Positions 1-8,623 of a DNA stretch of 64,000 nt are shown piece after piece. The stretch's first letter is position 1, and every line of letters starts with the position of its first letter. The notes beneath the pieces were generated by a model, which saw only the letters and a program-made list of their open reading frames with translations, was not told the origin of the DNA and made no database searches. This DNA is from Candidatus Poribacteria bacterium (GTDB lineage Bacteria; Poribacteria; WGA-4E; WGA-3G). The stretch is from assembly GCA_009839745.1 (NCBI GenBank), contig VXPE01000003.1, positions 1 through 64,000 of the forward strand. The letters run 5' to 3'. Both the position numbers and the translations under genes were made by a program.

Positions 1-101
1 TCTCTGTTGATTTTATAGCAAAACTCGTAAAAAGCACTTACTCTTGACATGAGCGATTTTTTCTTCTTCAGATCGGTTTCCCTTTCGTTGTAGGGTGAAT
101 C

Positions 102-130
102 TTGACTGACTTCACATTTTATGCTATACT
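102..130 (+). promoter_or_regulatory. Predicted sigma-70 promoter for the PhyH operon
   Basis: TTGACT (102-107) and TATACT (125-130) are separated by exactly 17 nt, one mismatch each from consensus. Transcription would start near 137, giving a leader of about 65 nt before the PhyH start at 201. A perfect AGGAGG at 141-146 lies in this leader. Bases 1-101 hold no gene that I can support. Confidence 0.7.
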
Positions 131-154
131 TTGAGAAAATAGGAGGCAGGGCAG

Positions 155-265
155 ATGATTTCTACTTCCTCAAAACCAAATAGAAGGGCAGGTGTAGCAC
201 ATGGAAACCACAGGACGAACAATCAATATTCCGAAACTGGAAATCTCCGATCAAGAACGTGCTGA
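155..265 (+). other. Possible 36-codon leader ORF overlapping the PhyH start
   Basis: An ATG at 155 sits 8 nt after a perfect AGGAGG (141-146) and opens a 36-codon frame ending at TGA 263-265. It is out of frame with the PhyH gene and overlaps its first 65 nt. The PhyH ATG itself has only a weak purine stretch before it. The strong ribosome site could therefore serve a leader peptide that couples translation, or it could be chance. The peptide shows no recognisable features. Confidence 0.25.
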
Positions 266-1022
266 AAACAAACTCACACCGGAAAGCGTCGAGGCAGGTG
301 AGCGTCTGTTGCGCGAGGCAGGATTGGTCGTCATTGAAAGCGTGCTTCCACGCGATTGGATAGCGGATCTCAATGTTGCTATGGAAAACGTCCTCCAGAA
401 CGAAGAAGAGGGACAGAACGGCGAAAACCCAATGCTGAAAATGCCGTTCATGGATGCCCGTATCATTGATAATCCGTTCGCAATGCCGATTCTGAAAGCG
501 GCAATGGGCGAACAAGTGTTCGCCTATCTGCCTTACGGTTGCAACTCAACCTGTCCAGGTAACGAAATCCAATGGATTCATCGGGATTCGGGACAACTCT
601 TCCCTGAACTGCCGTTTGCTCTACCCGTTTCAACGATTGTCGTTAACATTCCGCTTGTTGATTTCACAGTAGAGAACGGCGCAACAGAGGTGTGGCCGGG
701 TTCACATCTTATTGTTGATGATGAGGCGGTACGCAATACACCTTACAATGTGTGTGAGGAAGAGCGGGCGGCAAATTACCCATCATTTCAGTTAGAGATG
801 CCTGCCGGTTCAGTCGTTGTGCGGGATATGCGATGCTGGCATCGGGCAATGCCGAATCGGACAAAGGATACTGTCCGGCACATGCTTGCACTCGTCTATT
901 TTCGACGGTTTCATCATTCCCCCAACGCCCCGGGAATCTTCGGTGCACGGATTCCAAAAGAGATATGGAACGACATGTCTGAAGACGCACAAGAGGTATA
1001 CCGGTTTCAGACCCACGATTAA
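201..1022 (+). CDS. Phytanoyl-CoA dioxygenase (PhyH) family protein
   Basis: Probable cytoplasmic Fe(II)/2-oxoglutarate-dependent oxygenase of 273 aa. The iron-binding triad is visible: His127 and Asp129 in IHRDSG and distal His214 in CWHRAMP. Arg226 (TVRHML) is placed to bind the 2-oxoglutarate carboxylate. The WPGSH stretch after the first beta strands is typical of PhyH proteins. The substrate cannot be read from sequence; the family hydroxylates many small molecules besides phytanoyl-CoA. A glycosidase-like gene follows 11 nt downstream, so the pair probably acts in one catabolic or modifying route. No signal peptide is seen. The start at 201 is the first in-frame ATG giving full length, but its ribosome site is poor. 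Confidence 0.85.
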   Translation: METTGRTINIPKLEISDQERAENKLTPESVEAGERLLREAGLVVIESVLPRDWIADLNVAMENVLQNEEEGQNGENPMLKMPFMDARIIDNPFAMPILKAAMGEQVFAYLPYGCNSTCPGNEIQWIHRDSGQLFPELPFALPVSTIVVNIPLVDFTVENGATEVWPGSHLIVDDEAVRNTPYNVCEEERAANYPSFQLEMPAGSVVVRDMRCWHRAMPNRTKDTVRHMLALVYFRRFHHSPNAPGIFGARIPKEIWNDMSEDAQEVYRFQTHD

Positions 1023-1033
1023 ATAGGAGAACT

Positions 1034-1927
1034 ATGGAACGAACACTGCTCATCCATCCCGATATGCCTGAGATTGATAGGGAACACGGTTTCTCGAATA
1101 TCAATGGTCCCTCACTCGTTCGCGTGCCAGAATGGGTAAAAAATCCGCTGGGAAAATACTATCTCTACTTCGCACACCATCGCGGGGCTTATATCCGACT
1201 GGCGTATGCCGATGCTATCGAAGGACCCTACACCATCTATCACCCCGGTGCATTGCATCGTGATGCCACTGTTTTTCGGGGGTGTGACCACATCGCTTCG
1301 CCAGATGTACACATAGACGCAGAGAATCAGCGCTTTTTCATGTACTTCCACGGCAATCCCCGGGGTGGACAAGTAAGTAGTTGGGCGACCGCTACCGACG
1401 GTGTGAATTACACAGCCGCGGATACAATGGACAGGCGAAACAGTGCCTATTTTCGCGTCTTTTGGTGGAAGGGACACCCCTACGCGACGTATCATGGCTG
1501 GATAAGCCGCGCGGAAACACCGGAATGGACAGCAGGCTTCATTCAGCGGGATACCCCCCTCTTTCCACGTAAATCGGCTGAGGACAACACGGGTTTCCCG
1601 CGACATACAGCAAACCACCTTGAAGGCGATACTCTGACAGTCTATTATTCACTTTACGGCGATAGTCCAGAACGGATCCGTAAAAGCACCGTCCAGTTGA
1701 CAGACGACTGGAACGATTGGGATCCATCTGCGCCAATAGAGGTCATCGCGCCAAAATATGATTTTGAGGGTGTGGATTTACCGATTAGCCCCTCGACAGG
1801 TGGGTTGGATCGCGAACGCGTACATGAACTTCGCGATCCAGCAATCTATTGTGAGGATGGAAAAACGTGGTTGCTCTATTCGGTCGCAGGCGAACAGGGT
1901 CTTGCGATTATACAACTTGCCGATTAA
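1034..1927 (+). CDS. Glycosyl hydrolase family 43/32-like beta-propeller protein
   Basis: 297-aa protein with the look of a five-bladed beta-propeller glycosidase (GH43/GH32/GH117 clan): SNINGPSLVRVP near residue 22, GKYYLYFAHHRG, then repeated aromatic/Asp-rich blades, ending with ELRDPAIYCEDGKTWLLYS. The acidic residues in DPAIY and SPDVH are candidates for catalysis, but I cannot assign them securely. There is no signal peptide, so it is probably cytoplasmic. An AGGAG at 1025-1029 precedes the ATG. The gene lies 11 nt behind the PhyH gene in the same transcript. Its sugar substrate is unknown. Confidence 0.65.
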   Translation: MERTLLIHPDMPEIDREHGFSNINGPSLVRVPEWVKNPLGKYYLYFAHHRGAYIRLAYADAIEGPYTIYHPGALHRDATVFRGCDHIASPDVHIDAENQRFFMYFHGNPRGGQVSSWATATDGVNYTAADTMDRRNSAYFRVFWWKGHPYATYHGWISRAETPEWTAGFIQRDTPLFPRKSAEDNTGFPRHTANHLEGDTLTVYYSLYGDSPERIRKSTVQLTDDWNDWDPSAPIEVIAPKYDFEGVDLPISPSTGGLDRERVHELRDPAIYCEDGKTWLLYSVAGEQGLAIIQLAD

Positions 1928-1950
1928 TGCCCTTGTTCAAAATCAATTTT

Positions 1951-2205
1951 TTACAACAGAGATTCCAATAATTCATTCCAATACCATAAATGATATTCCA
2001 GGAGGTTTACTATATTGTCAATCGTTACTGCATCTGTTTGAGAGATTTGGGTAGAGGCTTCGCCAATTTCTTGAAATAAATTAAGATCAACCTGCGATTT
2101 TGCCATCAGGTTAATCAAGGAAGAGAACATCGCTTGCAGATATTTTTCCGGATCAGCTTGGTTTTCCTCAATATCATGGAGAATTTGAAGAAAAGCTTCC
2201 TTCAC
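1951..2205 (-). pseudogene. Remnant of an unknown gene next to a MITE-like element
   Basis: About 84 residues of protein-like sequence, acidic and helical, ending NLLEYHLWYWNELLESLL. The frame continues upstream only into the neighbouring inverted-repeat element, so the natural N-terminus is uncertain. A GTG at 2205 could start an 84-aa protein but has no well-placed ribosome site. I see no known domain. It may be the 3' part of a gene cut by the element at 2233-2400, or a short genuine gene. Confidence 0.35.
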
Positions 2206-2232
2206 TGTTCTGTTAAGAATCCTTCCTGGGTT

Positions 2233-2400
2233 AGGACTTACGCATTTTCTCTTAAAGTCCCCCTGATAAGGGGCGGGGAAGCCCACACGGGAGACCTCAT
2301 ACCCGGGGAAGTCCATACGGACTTCATACCGTTGATTCTGATTCTTTAGGGGGTTAAATCACGGAAATACACTGTTTTTTGCCCAATTTGCGTAAGTCCT
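2233..2400. mobile_element. MITE-like element with 12-bp terminal inverted repeats
   Basis: AGGACTTACGCA at 2233-2244 is matched in inverted orientation by TGCGTAAGTCCT at 2389-2400, enclosing 168 bp. GTT flanks both ends (2230-2232 and 2401-2403), consistent with a 3-bp target duplication. The interior is non-coding and also partly inverted (TTAAAGTCCCCCT near the left end, AGGGGGTTAAA near the right). No transposase is present, so it would need one acting in trans. The insertion adjoins the gene remnant at 1951-2205. Confidence 0.65.
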
Positions 2401-2411
2401 GTTGTTAATCC

Positions 2412-2594
2412 TTACTGACGTTTCTCAATGAGTCTTCCGACAAAAAAAACCAAAACCCCGAGTGTTAGGAAACCCATCTCAACGCCCATCGCTTTGGATT
2501 CACTGTAGCCATACGGATTGAAACACCCTAAATAGAGTCCGGCACCTAAACAGGCGATGCCCATCAGTTCCAAAGTTTTACCGATATAATACAC
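2412..2594 (-). CDS. Small membrane protein, unknown function
   Basis: 60-aa protein with two predicted membrane helices: one around LELMGIACLGAGLYLGCF and one around MGFLTLGVLVFFVGRLI, then a short basic tail. I chose the GTG at 2594 because GGAG lies 5 nt upstream. The frame stays open further upstream to a GTG at 2699, but that extra sequence is basic and unlike the rest. It lies downstream of the CBM9 gene on the same strand and may be co-transcribed. The family is unknown to me. Confidence 0.55.
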   Translation of the reverse strand: MYYIGKTLELMGIACLGAGLYLGCFNPYGYSESKAMGVEMGFLTLGVLVFFVGRLIEKRQ

Positions 2595-2671
2595 GAATTC
2601 TCCAGCGCTATGTGGTGGTGTTTTATTGAACCGTAGGGCGAGATTTTCACGCCTCCCCCTACGGCAGCAAA

Positions 2672-3385
2672 CTAATAGAGACGTTTGATATGTCCCCACT
2701 GGATTAATTTTTGTTGTCGAGTCGGTTCAATGCTCGCAGTGAAAACGAGATCGGGAAGGTAAGCATTCTCTTCCATAGTGTATCCTTCTGGAGCCCAAGC
2801 AATTTCCTGCCGAAGGTTCCCGCTATCGACATCGTTGTAGGCAATGAGGAACCCTATACTATTGCCCTTCCTCGCCAAGTTATCAATCCGGAAGCTCAAC
2901 TCACATGTCTGCCCATCGTTTCCCCACGCGACTCGCGTCAGGGGCGATTTTAACGTGCCCATGTCTTTTTCAATTGGGATCTCAAAACGGTAGAGATCGT
3001 CTGCGCGACCCGAATGATGTGGATCTACGTAAAGGATAAGATGATCCTCACGCAGCAGTTTTGCTTGTCGGTTTTCGAGTTGATCGTCTATTATTTTAAT
3101 AGCGACATACAGGAAACCGTTTCGCCACACCGCTGCGAAGGTTCCCGTAAAATCAGGAGATTCGCCCCTGCGTTCCCCGCTAATTAAGTCTTGCTCCAAT
3201 TTACCGGGAATCACTTTTGCCCACGCCGGATCGTCAAGGTATCCATCCACGATAGGCGCGACCGATGCGAGGTCGGCGTTATATTGAAAATTTTGAAGGT
3301 TTCTCCCTGTAACATGCCCTAATGCATGAGGCACCAGAGCCAGCAGAAGGATAATTGTCGCAAGTATTTGTCTGTTAAAATTCAT
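2672..3385 (-). CDS. Secreted protein with a CBM9-like carbohydrate-binding domain
   Basis: 237-aa exported protein. Residues 1-24 form a signal peptide (hydrophobic LATIILLLALVPHALG). The rest resembles the family 9 carbohydrate-binding/DOMON-like sandwich found in sugar-binding proteins and cytochrome-linked dehydrogenases: VDGYLDDPAWAKV, FLYVAIKIIDDQ, HLILYVDPHHSG, YRFEIPIE. A GGAGGAATTT just before the ATG is a strong ribosome site. No enzymatic domain is attached, so binding rather than catalysis is expected. The ligand is unknown. Confidence 0.75.
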   Translation of the reverse strand: MNFNRQILATIILLLALVPHALGHVTGRNLQNFQYNADLASVAPIVDGYLDDPAWAKVIPGKLEQDLISGERRGESPDFTGTFAAVWRNGFLYVAIKIIDDQLENRQAKLLREDHLILYVDPHHSGRADDLYRFEIPIEKDMGTLKSPLTRVAWGNDGQTCELSFRIDNLARKGNSIGFLIAYNDVDSGNLRQEIAWAPEGYTMEENAYLPDLVFTASIEPTRQQKLIQWGHIKRLY

Positions 3386-3664
3386 AAATTCCTCCTTTCC
3401 AGGATAGCCTGTAGGGTTGGATTTTATGTCCGGTTGATTTTCAAGGCACGCTATCTTACGCTTTATATGGGAGCTTTTAATCTATTTTATTACGATCGCG
3501 CCGGATCATCTCGTAAACATCCGAACGCCGTTCTAAATATTTTGTTGCACCTATTTGCTATTTCTTCATAATTATAGTATATCTTAAATTGCAATTATTT
3601 ATCTACTTAAAATTGCTATATCACCTATTTGTGATTCAGAAATAGACGATTTTTTTAAATTCAG
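3386..3664. other. AT-rich intergenic region between divergent genes
   Basis: About 280 nt separate the CBM9 gene (minus) from the ftsH promoter (plus). It becomes very AT-rich toward ftsH. I see no gene, no convincing hairpin and no clear promoter for the minus strand. Confidence 0.5.
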
Positions 3665-3693
3665 TTGAAATTTGAAAAAAAATCTGTTATACT
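3665..3693 (+). promoter_or_regulatory. Predicted sigma-70 promoter for ftsH-folP-acpS
   Basis: TTGAAA (3665-3670), 17-nt spacer, TATACT (3688-3693). The expected transcript begins near 3700, leaving about 80 nt of AT-rich leader before the GTG of ftsH. No heat-shock element is recognisable. Confidence 0.6.
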
Positions 3694-3780
3694 TTTAAAC
3701 TAAACAGCTTTTGATAAACTAATACGTTTTGAAATTAATTTTTTGTCAGTGCTCAGAATTTAACAGAGAGGCAATCGGTT

Positions 3781-5697
3781 GTGAATAAAAATACAAGAAG
3801 CATGGTGATTTGGTGGGTAGTTGTTGCCGGACTCGTTGTCCTCGGCATTTATCAGCTATTCAACCGCAGAGATCCAGTTTATCAACTTGCGACCTCTGAT
3901 TTTCATCAATACATAACACGCGGTTCATCCCTGTTTGAAGGGTATCTGGTTTTAGATGAAGAATGGGTTGAAGGACAGTTCAATAAAAACAGACTTCCCC
4001 AAATCCGCGAAGAAATTCTGCAGAGCGTGAATCCTGAAGAGCAAGAAACACACCTCCCCCCAAAATGGCAGGGCGAATTTAGAGCCAGCCGCGATGCGAT
4101 CGATGATTATGACATCCAAGCAAAACTTGACGAGTTTGAGATTAATTATAATGTCAAGCCCCCTTCTAAATTTCCGCAAGGTTTGCTGATTTTCGGGACG
4201 ACCGTTGTCCCGCTCCTCATTTTTTTAGGATTGATGATCTTCCTGTCGCGTCAGATGCAAGGCAGCGGGAATCGGGCCCTGTCCTTTGGTAAAAGCCGTG
4301 CCAGACTCCACTCCGAAAACCAAACCAAAGTGACATTCGAGGATGTTGCGGGTGTCGATGAAGCGAAAGAAGCCCTTGAGGAGGTCATCGAATTTCTGAA
4401 AGCCCCCAAAAAATTTGAGCGACTCGGGGGTAAAATTCCGAAAGGGGTGCTCCTCATGGGACCGCCCGGCACTGGAAAGACCATGCTTGCACAAGCCGTC
4501 GCAGGTGAAGCAGACGTGCCGTTCTATAGCATTAGTGGTTCCGATTTCGTCGAAATGTTCGTGGGGGTAGGGGCATCCCGGGTGAGAGACCTGTTTGAAA
4601 CTGGAAAGAAGAACGCACCCTGTATTATTTTTATTGATGAATTAGATGCTGTGGGTAGACACCGTGGCGCGGGTATCGGTGGCGGACACGATGAGCGTGA
4701 ACAAACCTTAAATCAATTACTCGTTGAGATGCAGGGGTTTGAAGCCTCTGAAGGTGTCATCCTCATTGCGGCAACAAACCGACCCGACGTTTTAGATCCA
4801 GCGCTCCTGCGTCCAGGGCGATTTGACCGACAGATTGTTGTTGACTTGCCGGACGTTCGGGGTAGGGAAGCAATCCTCAAGGTCCATACGAAAACCCCTT
4901 ATAAACTCGCTGAAAACGTCAATTTGGAAATCTTAGCGAAGGCAACTCCGGGCTTCTCCGGCGCAGACCTTGAGAATATGGCAAATGAAGCCGCACTCCT
5001 TGCCGCAAGGTGTGACAAAGAAGAAATTGACATGATGTGCTTTGACGAAGCTAAAGATCGCGTGCTTATGGGTCCCGAACGGCGTAGCCTCGTCATTAGC
5101 GACGAAGAGAGACGGGTTACGGCTTATCACGAAGCAGGACACGCCCTTATGCTACACTTTGTCCCAGAAAGTGACCCAAACTACAAGTGCACGATCGTTC
5201 CACGCGGTAGAGCCCTCGGTGTAACAGCGAAACTCCCTCTCGAAGAACGGCATAATATGAGCAAAAAACGTCTCTTGGCGCATATCATTTTTGCCCTCGG
5301 CGGTAGAGTGGCTGAGGAAATTATATTTGGTGAGCAAACCACCGGTGCCCAAAACGATTTTGAGCAAGCCACGAGTCTCGCACGCCGAATGGTTACACAA
5401 TGGGGTATGAGCCATATGGGACCTCTTACCTATGGTAAACGCGACGAACAGGTCTTTCTCGGTAAAGAATTAAGTGTCCATCAGGATTATAGTGAAAAAA
5501 CTGCCATTGAAATCGACAAGGCGGTCCATGACATTGTAACAGAGTGCTATAATAAAGCACGGGAAATCTTGGAAACCAACCTTGAAGGTTTAAAGTTACT
5601 CGCAGACGCCCTTTTAGAACGGGAAACGCTTGTCACTGAAGAGATTGACGAGATTCTCGGACCCCGGCCACAACTCCCCGCGAAACCGATCGTATGA
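3781..5697 (+). CDS. ftsH: ATP-dependent zinc metalloprotease FtsH
   Basis: Membrane-bound AAA+ protease that extracts and degrades membrane and short-lived cytosolic proteins as a hexamer. It is 638 aa, normal length. Order: TM1 (about 8-26), extracytoplasmic domain, TM2 (about 134-155), AAA domain with Walker A GPPGTGKT (227-234), Walker [12 protein letters not shown], second region of homology [19 protein letters not shown], then the zinc peptidase with H450-E-A-G-H454 and third ligand Asp526 (GAQNDFEQA). The GTG start at 3781 follows GAGAGG. Its last 4 nt overlap folP (ATGA), so the two are translationally coupled; this ftsH-folP neighbourhood is common in bacteria. Confidence 0.97.
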   Translation: MNKNTRSMVIWWVVVAGLVVLGIYQLFNRRDPVYQLATSDFHQYITRGSSLFEGYLVLDEEWVEGQFNKNRLPQIREEILQSVNPEEQETHLPPKWQGEFRASRDAIDDYDIQAKLDEFEINYNVKPPSKFPQGLLIFGTTVVPLLIFLGLMIFLSRQMQGSGNRALSFGKSRARLHSENQTKVTFEDVAGVDEAKEALEEVIEFLKAPKKFERLGGKIPKGVLLMGPPGTGKTMLAQAVAGEADVPFYSISGSDFVEMFVGVGASRVRDLFETGKKNAPCIIFIDELDAVGRHRGAGIGGGHDEREQTLNQLLVEMQGFEASEGVILIAATNRPDVLDPALLRPGRFDRQIVVDLPDVRGREAILKVHTKTPYKLAENVNLEILAKATPGFSGADLENMANEAALLAARCDKEEIDMMCFDEAKDRVLMGPERRSLVISDEERRVTAYHEAGHALMLHFVPESDPNYKCTIVPRGRALGVTAKLPLEERHNMSKKRLLAHIIFALGGRVAEEIIFGEQTTGAQNDFEQATSLARRMVTQWGMSHMGPLTYGKRDEQVFLGKELSVHQDYSEKTAIEIDKAVHDIVTECYNKAREILETNLEGLKLLADALLERETLVTEEIDEILGPRPQLPAKPIV

Positions 5698-6518
5698 ACT
5701 GTCGCGGTAAATCGCTCACTTTAGGCTTACATACACATGTAATGGGCATCTTGAACGTCACACCCGACTCTTTTTCGGACGGTGGGTGCTATCTTGATGT
5801 CGAACAGGCGGTCACACATGCCGAACTGATGGTGGCGGAAGGTGCGACCCTTATTGATATTGGAGGAGAATCATCCCGCCCTGGGGCATCCCCGGTGTCT
5901 ACCAATGAAGAATTGACGCGAATCCTACCCGTCATTCGCGTTATTGCTGACACCGTTGATGTTCTTCTTTCCGTCGATACATATAAAGCTGAAGTGGCGC
6001 GGCGCGCGCTTGAAGCCGGTGCCCATCTCATCAATGACATCACGGCGTTACGCGGGGACCCTACAATGGCAGCGGTTGTATCAGAAATGGAAGCGGGACT
6101 CATTCTGATGCACATGAAAGGCACACCCCGCACGATGCAACACGCACCTGAGTATAACGACATCGTTAGTGAAATTTGTGATTCACTTCAGAAAAGTATC
6201 GAGACAGCTGAATCCGAAGGGATTACGCCGGATCGCATCATTATCGACCCAGGCATCGGATTTGGCAAAACGACAAAACACAACCTTGAAATCCTAAAAC
6301 GTCTTTCGGCATTCCGAAGGTTACACAAACCTCTGCTCATTGGGACTTCACGGAAATCATTTATCGGTAACATTTTAAACCTCCCTGTAACCGAGCGCGT
6401 TGAAGGAACAACCGCGACAGTGTGTTGGGCAATCGCACACGGCGCGGACATTGTGCGTGTCCACGATGTCAAAGCAAACGTTCGTGCTGCGCAAATAACG
6501 GATGCCCTCTATAGATAA
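5694..6518 (+). CDS. folP: Dihydropteroate synthase
   Basis: Condenses 6-hydroxymethyl-dihydropterin pyrophosphate with p-aminobenzoate in folate synthesis; cytoplasmic TIM barrel of 274 aa, the usual length. Visible family motifs: MGILNVTPDSFSDGG near the N-terminus (pterin/phosphate site), DIGGESSRPGA, DPGIGFGKTTKHN and GTSRKSFIG. The ATG overlaps the ftsH stop codon by 4 nt. acpS follows at once. No unusual residues are seen in the sulfonamide-sensitive loops, although I could not align them formally. Confidence 0.96.
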   Translation: MNCRGKSLTLGLHTHVMGILNVTPDSFSDGGCYLDVEQAVTHAELMVAEGATLIDIGGESSRPGASPVSTNEELTRILPVIRVIADTVDVLLSVDTYKAEVARRALEAGAHLINDITALRGDPTMAAVVSEMEAGLILMHMKGTPRTMQHAPEYNDIVSEICDSLQKSIETAESEGITPDRIIIDPGIGFGKTTKHNLEILKRLSAFRRLHKPLLIGTSRKSFIGNILNLPVTERVEGTTATVCWAIAHGADIVRVHDVKANVRAAQITDALYR

Positions 6519-6522
6519 TCTG

Positions 6523-6918
6523 ATGCACCAGCAAAAAATTCAGGGAATCGGCATTGATATTGTTGAAGTTGAACGGATCCGAGATGCGTCTCGCCGGTGG
6601 GGACCCCGTTTTGAACAACGGGTGTATACGCAGCAGGAACTCGCTTATTGCGGAGATGCCCCGTCTCGGTACTGGCGGCTTGCCGCTCGTTTTGCTGCGA
6701 AAGAGGCAACACTCAAGGCACTCGGCACAGGCTTGACCACAGGAATGCGATGGCAAGACGTAGAAATTCGGGCGAATACAATCGGAAAACCGGAACTCAT
6801 TCTACACGGCGAAGTGCAACGCTACGCACAGAAATGCAATATTAGCGCAGCGTTCGTCTCTATGTCACATACAAATGACTACGCTGTAGCACAAGTTACA
6901 CTCTGTTCCATGAGGTAA
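6523..6918 (+). CDS. acpS: Holo-[acyl-carrier-protein] synthase
   Basis: Transfers 4'-phosphopantetheine from CoA to acyl carrier protein, needed for fatty-acid synthesis. The 131-aa protein has the two family signatures: GIGIDIVEVERI (metal-binding Asp) near the start and RFAAKEATLKALGTG (metal-binding Glu) mid-protein. I prefer ATG 6523 over the upstream ATG 6502, because the family starts within about ten residues of GxGxDIVE and 6502 lies inside folP. It sits 4 nt behind folP, and PorV-like follows 3 nt after its stop, so all belong to one transcript. Confidence 0.93.
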   Translation: MHQQKIQGIGIDIVEVERIRDASRRWGPRFEQRVYTQQELAYCGDAPSRYWRLAARFAAKEATLKALGTGLTTGMRWQDVEIRANTIGKPELILHGEVQRYAQKCNISAAFVSMSHTNDYAVAQVTLCSMR

Positions 6919-6921
6919 GAA

Positions 6922-8034
6922 GTGAAATACGTCCAAAATTGTATAGCGACTGTCCTATCCTGCACAGTAAGCCTCTTTTTTGTTTTCAGTAGTACCGCCT
7001 CCATGTCAAACACCAGAGCATCCGCAGATGGGTTCCTCAAACAGTTGCTTGGCGCGGAACATTATGGGATGGGAGGTAGTTTCGTCGGCGCAACCCGCGG
7101 AGCACACGCCTTAGGGAGTAACCCCGCGGGTGTCAGTGAACCAACGGGGAACCGTTTCGTTATTCACGCGACCCGTTTCCCACGCACGATCGCCCTGCTT
7201 TCCAAACCGAACCTCAATGCCAATTATGAGGATTATAGTCGGTACGAGCAATACTCGTCGGGTGTTGAAACTTTAAATTGGGCGTTTCCAATGGGAAAAT
7301 TCGGTGCGCTTGGATTGGCACTTGCTTTTGAACAAGCCGGTGCGTTCCGTCGAGTAGACTACCTTGGAAAGGCTCTTAACAGTTTTCCTGAAAATAACCT
7401 CGCGATCGGACTCAGTTACGGCGTAAATTTGTTCGGTGGGACAATTGTGGGTGTTGATACGAAATGGTTGCGCTCTAAGGCAATTGACATGAATGGCAAG
7501 GAGGACTTCGGGCACGGATACGCCTATAATGTCGGTATTATCCAGCAGGTTGGAGAGACCATTCAGATAGGTGCTGTCATTCAAAATTTGAGCAACGGAC
7601 TCTCCTTCTCTGACCCGTCTATTCCAGATACAATGGAGCGCACGATTGTAACAGGTATCGCATACCAGCGCGAAATATCGGACGTGGCTTTGAGAGTTGG
7701 TTTAGACGCACATCCCCCTTTCCGCGATGGGATTCGAATAAATATAGGGGCTGAAGCGTGGTATCGTTACCGACTCGGAATTAGAATTGGGTACCTGAGA
7801 GACACACAAAAGCGTTACACATCGGTGCTCCTTTTGCAAGACGCTTTATTTGAAACGGAAGAACGGCTCTGGAAAGCAGAAGGGCTCTGCTTCGGGATCG
7901 GTTTCAGACTCGGAAACATCATTCTCAACGCAGCATATACACCGCAATTTACACCTGTCGTGGTAGATGAAGAACGCATTCACATTGTGCAAGGCAAAGC
8001 CGTGTATGCTTTTTCAATCGGACAAGCCTTTTAG
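6922..8034 (+). CDS. PorV/PorQ-family outer-membrane beta-barrel protein
   Basis: 370-aa predicted outer-membrane protein. A signal peptide (about 1-27) is followed by the family's conserved opening GAEHYGMGGSFVGATRGAHA and SNPAGVSEP, then alternating hydrophobic strands with many Gly and aromatic residues. PorV-type proteins (FadL-like barrels, UPF0164) act as shuttle or anchor proteins in type IX secretion in Bacteroidetes; many relatives have unknown roles. GTG start at 6922 with GGTAAG just upstream. A second relative begins at 62882. The link to secretion is inference, supported by Por-type tails on two peptidases in the window. Confidence 0.75.
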   Translation: MKYVQNCIATVLSCTVSLFFVFSSTASMSNTRASADGFLKQLLGAEHYGMGGSFVGATRGAHALGSNPAGVSEPTGNRFVIHATRFPRTIALLSKPNLNANYEDYSRYEQYSSGVETLNWAFPMGKFGALGLALAFEQAGAFRRVDYLGKALNSFPENNLAIGLSYGVNLFGGTIVGVDTKWLRSKAIDMNGKEDFGHGYAYNVGIIQQVGETIQIGAVIQNLSNGLSFSDPSIPDTMERTIVTGIAYQREISDVALRVGLDAHPPFRDGIRINIGAEAWYRYRLGIRIGYLRDTQKRYTSVLLLQDALFETEERLWKAEGLCFGIGFRLGNIILNAAYTPQFTPVVVDEERIHIVQGKAVYAFSIGQAF

Positions 8035-8133
8035 CAATCGGCAAAACGCAGTCGAACCCTTCCAAGCGAAACCCGAAGGTATTGGAATCGTTAAGTGATA
8101 GCACCTATCATATCTGATGTGAGGAGGTTGACG

Positions 8134-8574
8134 ATGGAAAACATTGAAATAAAATACACAACGACTCACGAATGGATTGAATTTCTCAATTCAAGGGTGT
8201 GTAATGTTGGAATCACAGAGCGGATTCAAGAGATCTACAGCAGTGTTATTTTCATAGAGTTACCAGTTCTCGGCGAATACGAACAGGGCGAAATTATCGG
8301 ACGCGTTGAAACATCAGAGGGGAGAAACTTCTATATTTATGCGCCTGTGACAGGTGAAATTTACGAAATCAACGCGGCTCTCGACGATGACATTGAGCTT
8401 CTGAATCGCTTTCCAGAGGGAGATGGATGGATTTGTAAATTCCGGCTTGAGAACCCAAATGAAATAGACACACTTCTGAGTCGGAGAGAATACGAGGTAC
8501 ATGAAGAGGAAGAACTCAACGAAGATGAGTACTTGCCAGAAACGAATTTTTACGATAACATTGAGGACTATTGA
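8134..8574 (+). CDS. GcvH-like protein without the lipoyl-lysine
   Basis: 146-aa protein that aligns along its length with glycine cleavage H protein: YTTTHEWIE, VGITERIQEIYSSVIFIELP, IYAPVTGEIYEINAALDD, LLNRFPEGDGWICKF. In true GcvH the lipoylated lysine lies in E-S-V-K-A just before the IYAPV strand; here that stretch is VETSEGRNFYIYAP, with Glu62 at the lysine position and no lysine nearby. It also has an acidic C-terminal tail of about 30 residues. It therefore cannot carry lipoate in the normal way and may be a scaffold or a repurposed lipoyl-like domain. ATG 8134 is chosen because GAGGAGG ends 6 nt upstream; a longer frame from 8095 lacks such a site. No gcvP or gcvT is nearby. Confidence 0.75.
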   Translation: MENIEIKYTTTHEWIEFLNSRVCNVGITERIQEIYSSVIFIELPVLGEYEQGEIIGRVETSEGRNFYIYAPVTGEIYEINAALDDDIELLNRFPEGDGWICKFRLENPNEIDTLLSRREYEVHEEEELNEDEYLPETNFYDNIEDY

Positions 8575-8623
8575 ATCCAAGTTCGTTCCAGTTGCCCGAA
8601 GTTCGGATACTATAGACAGTCCT

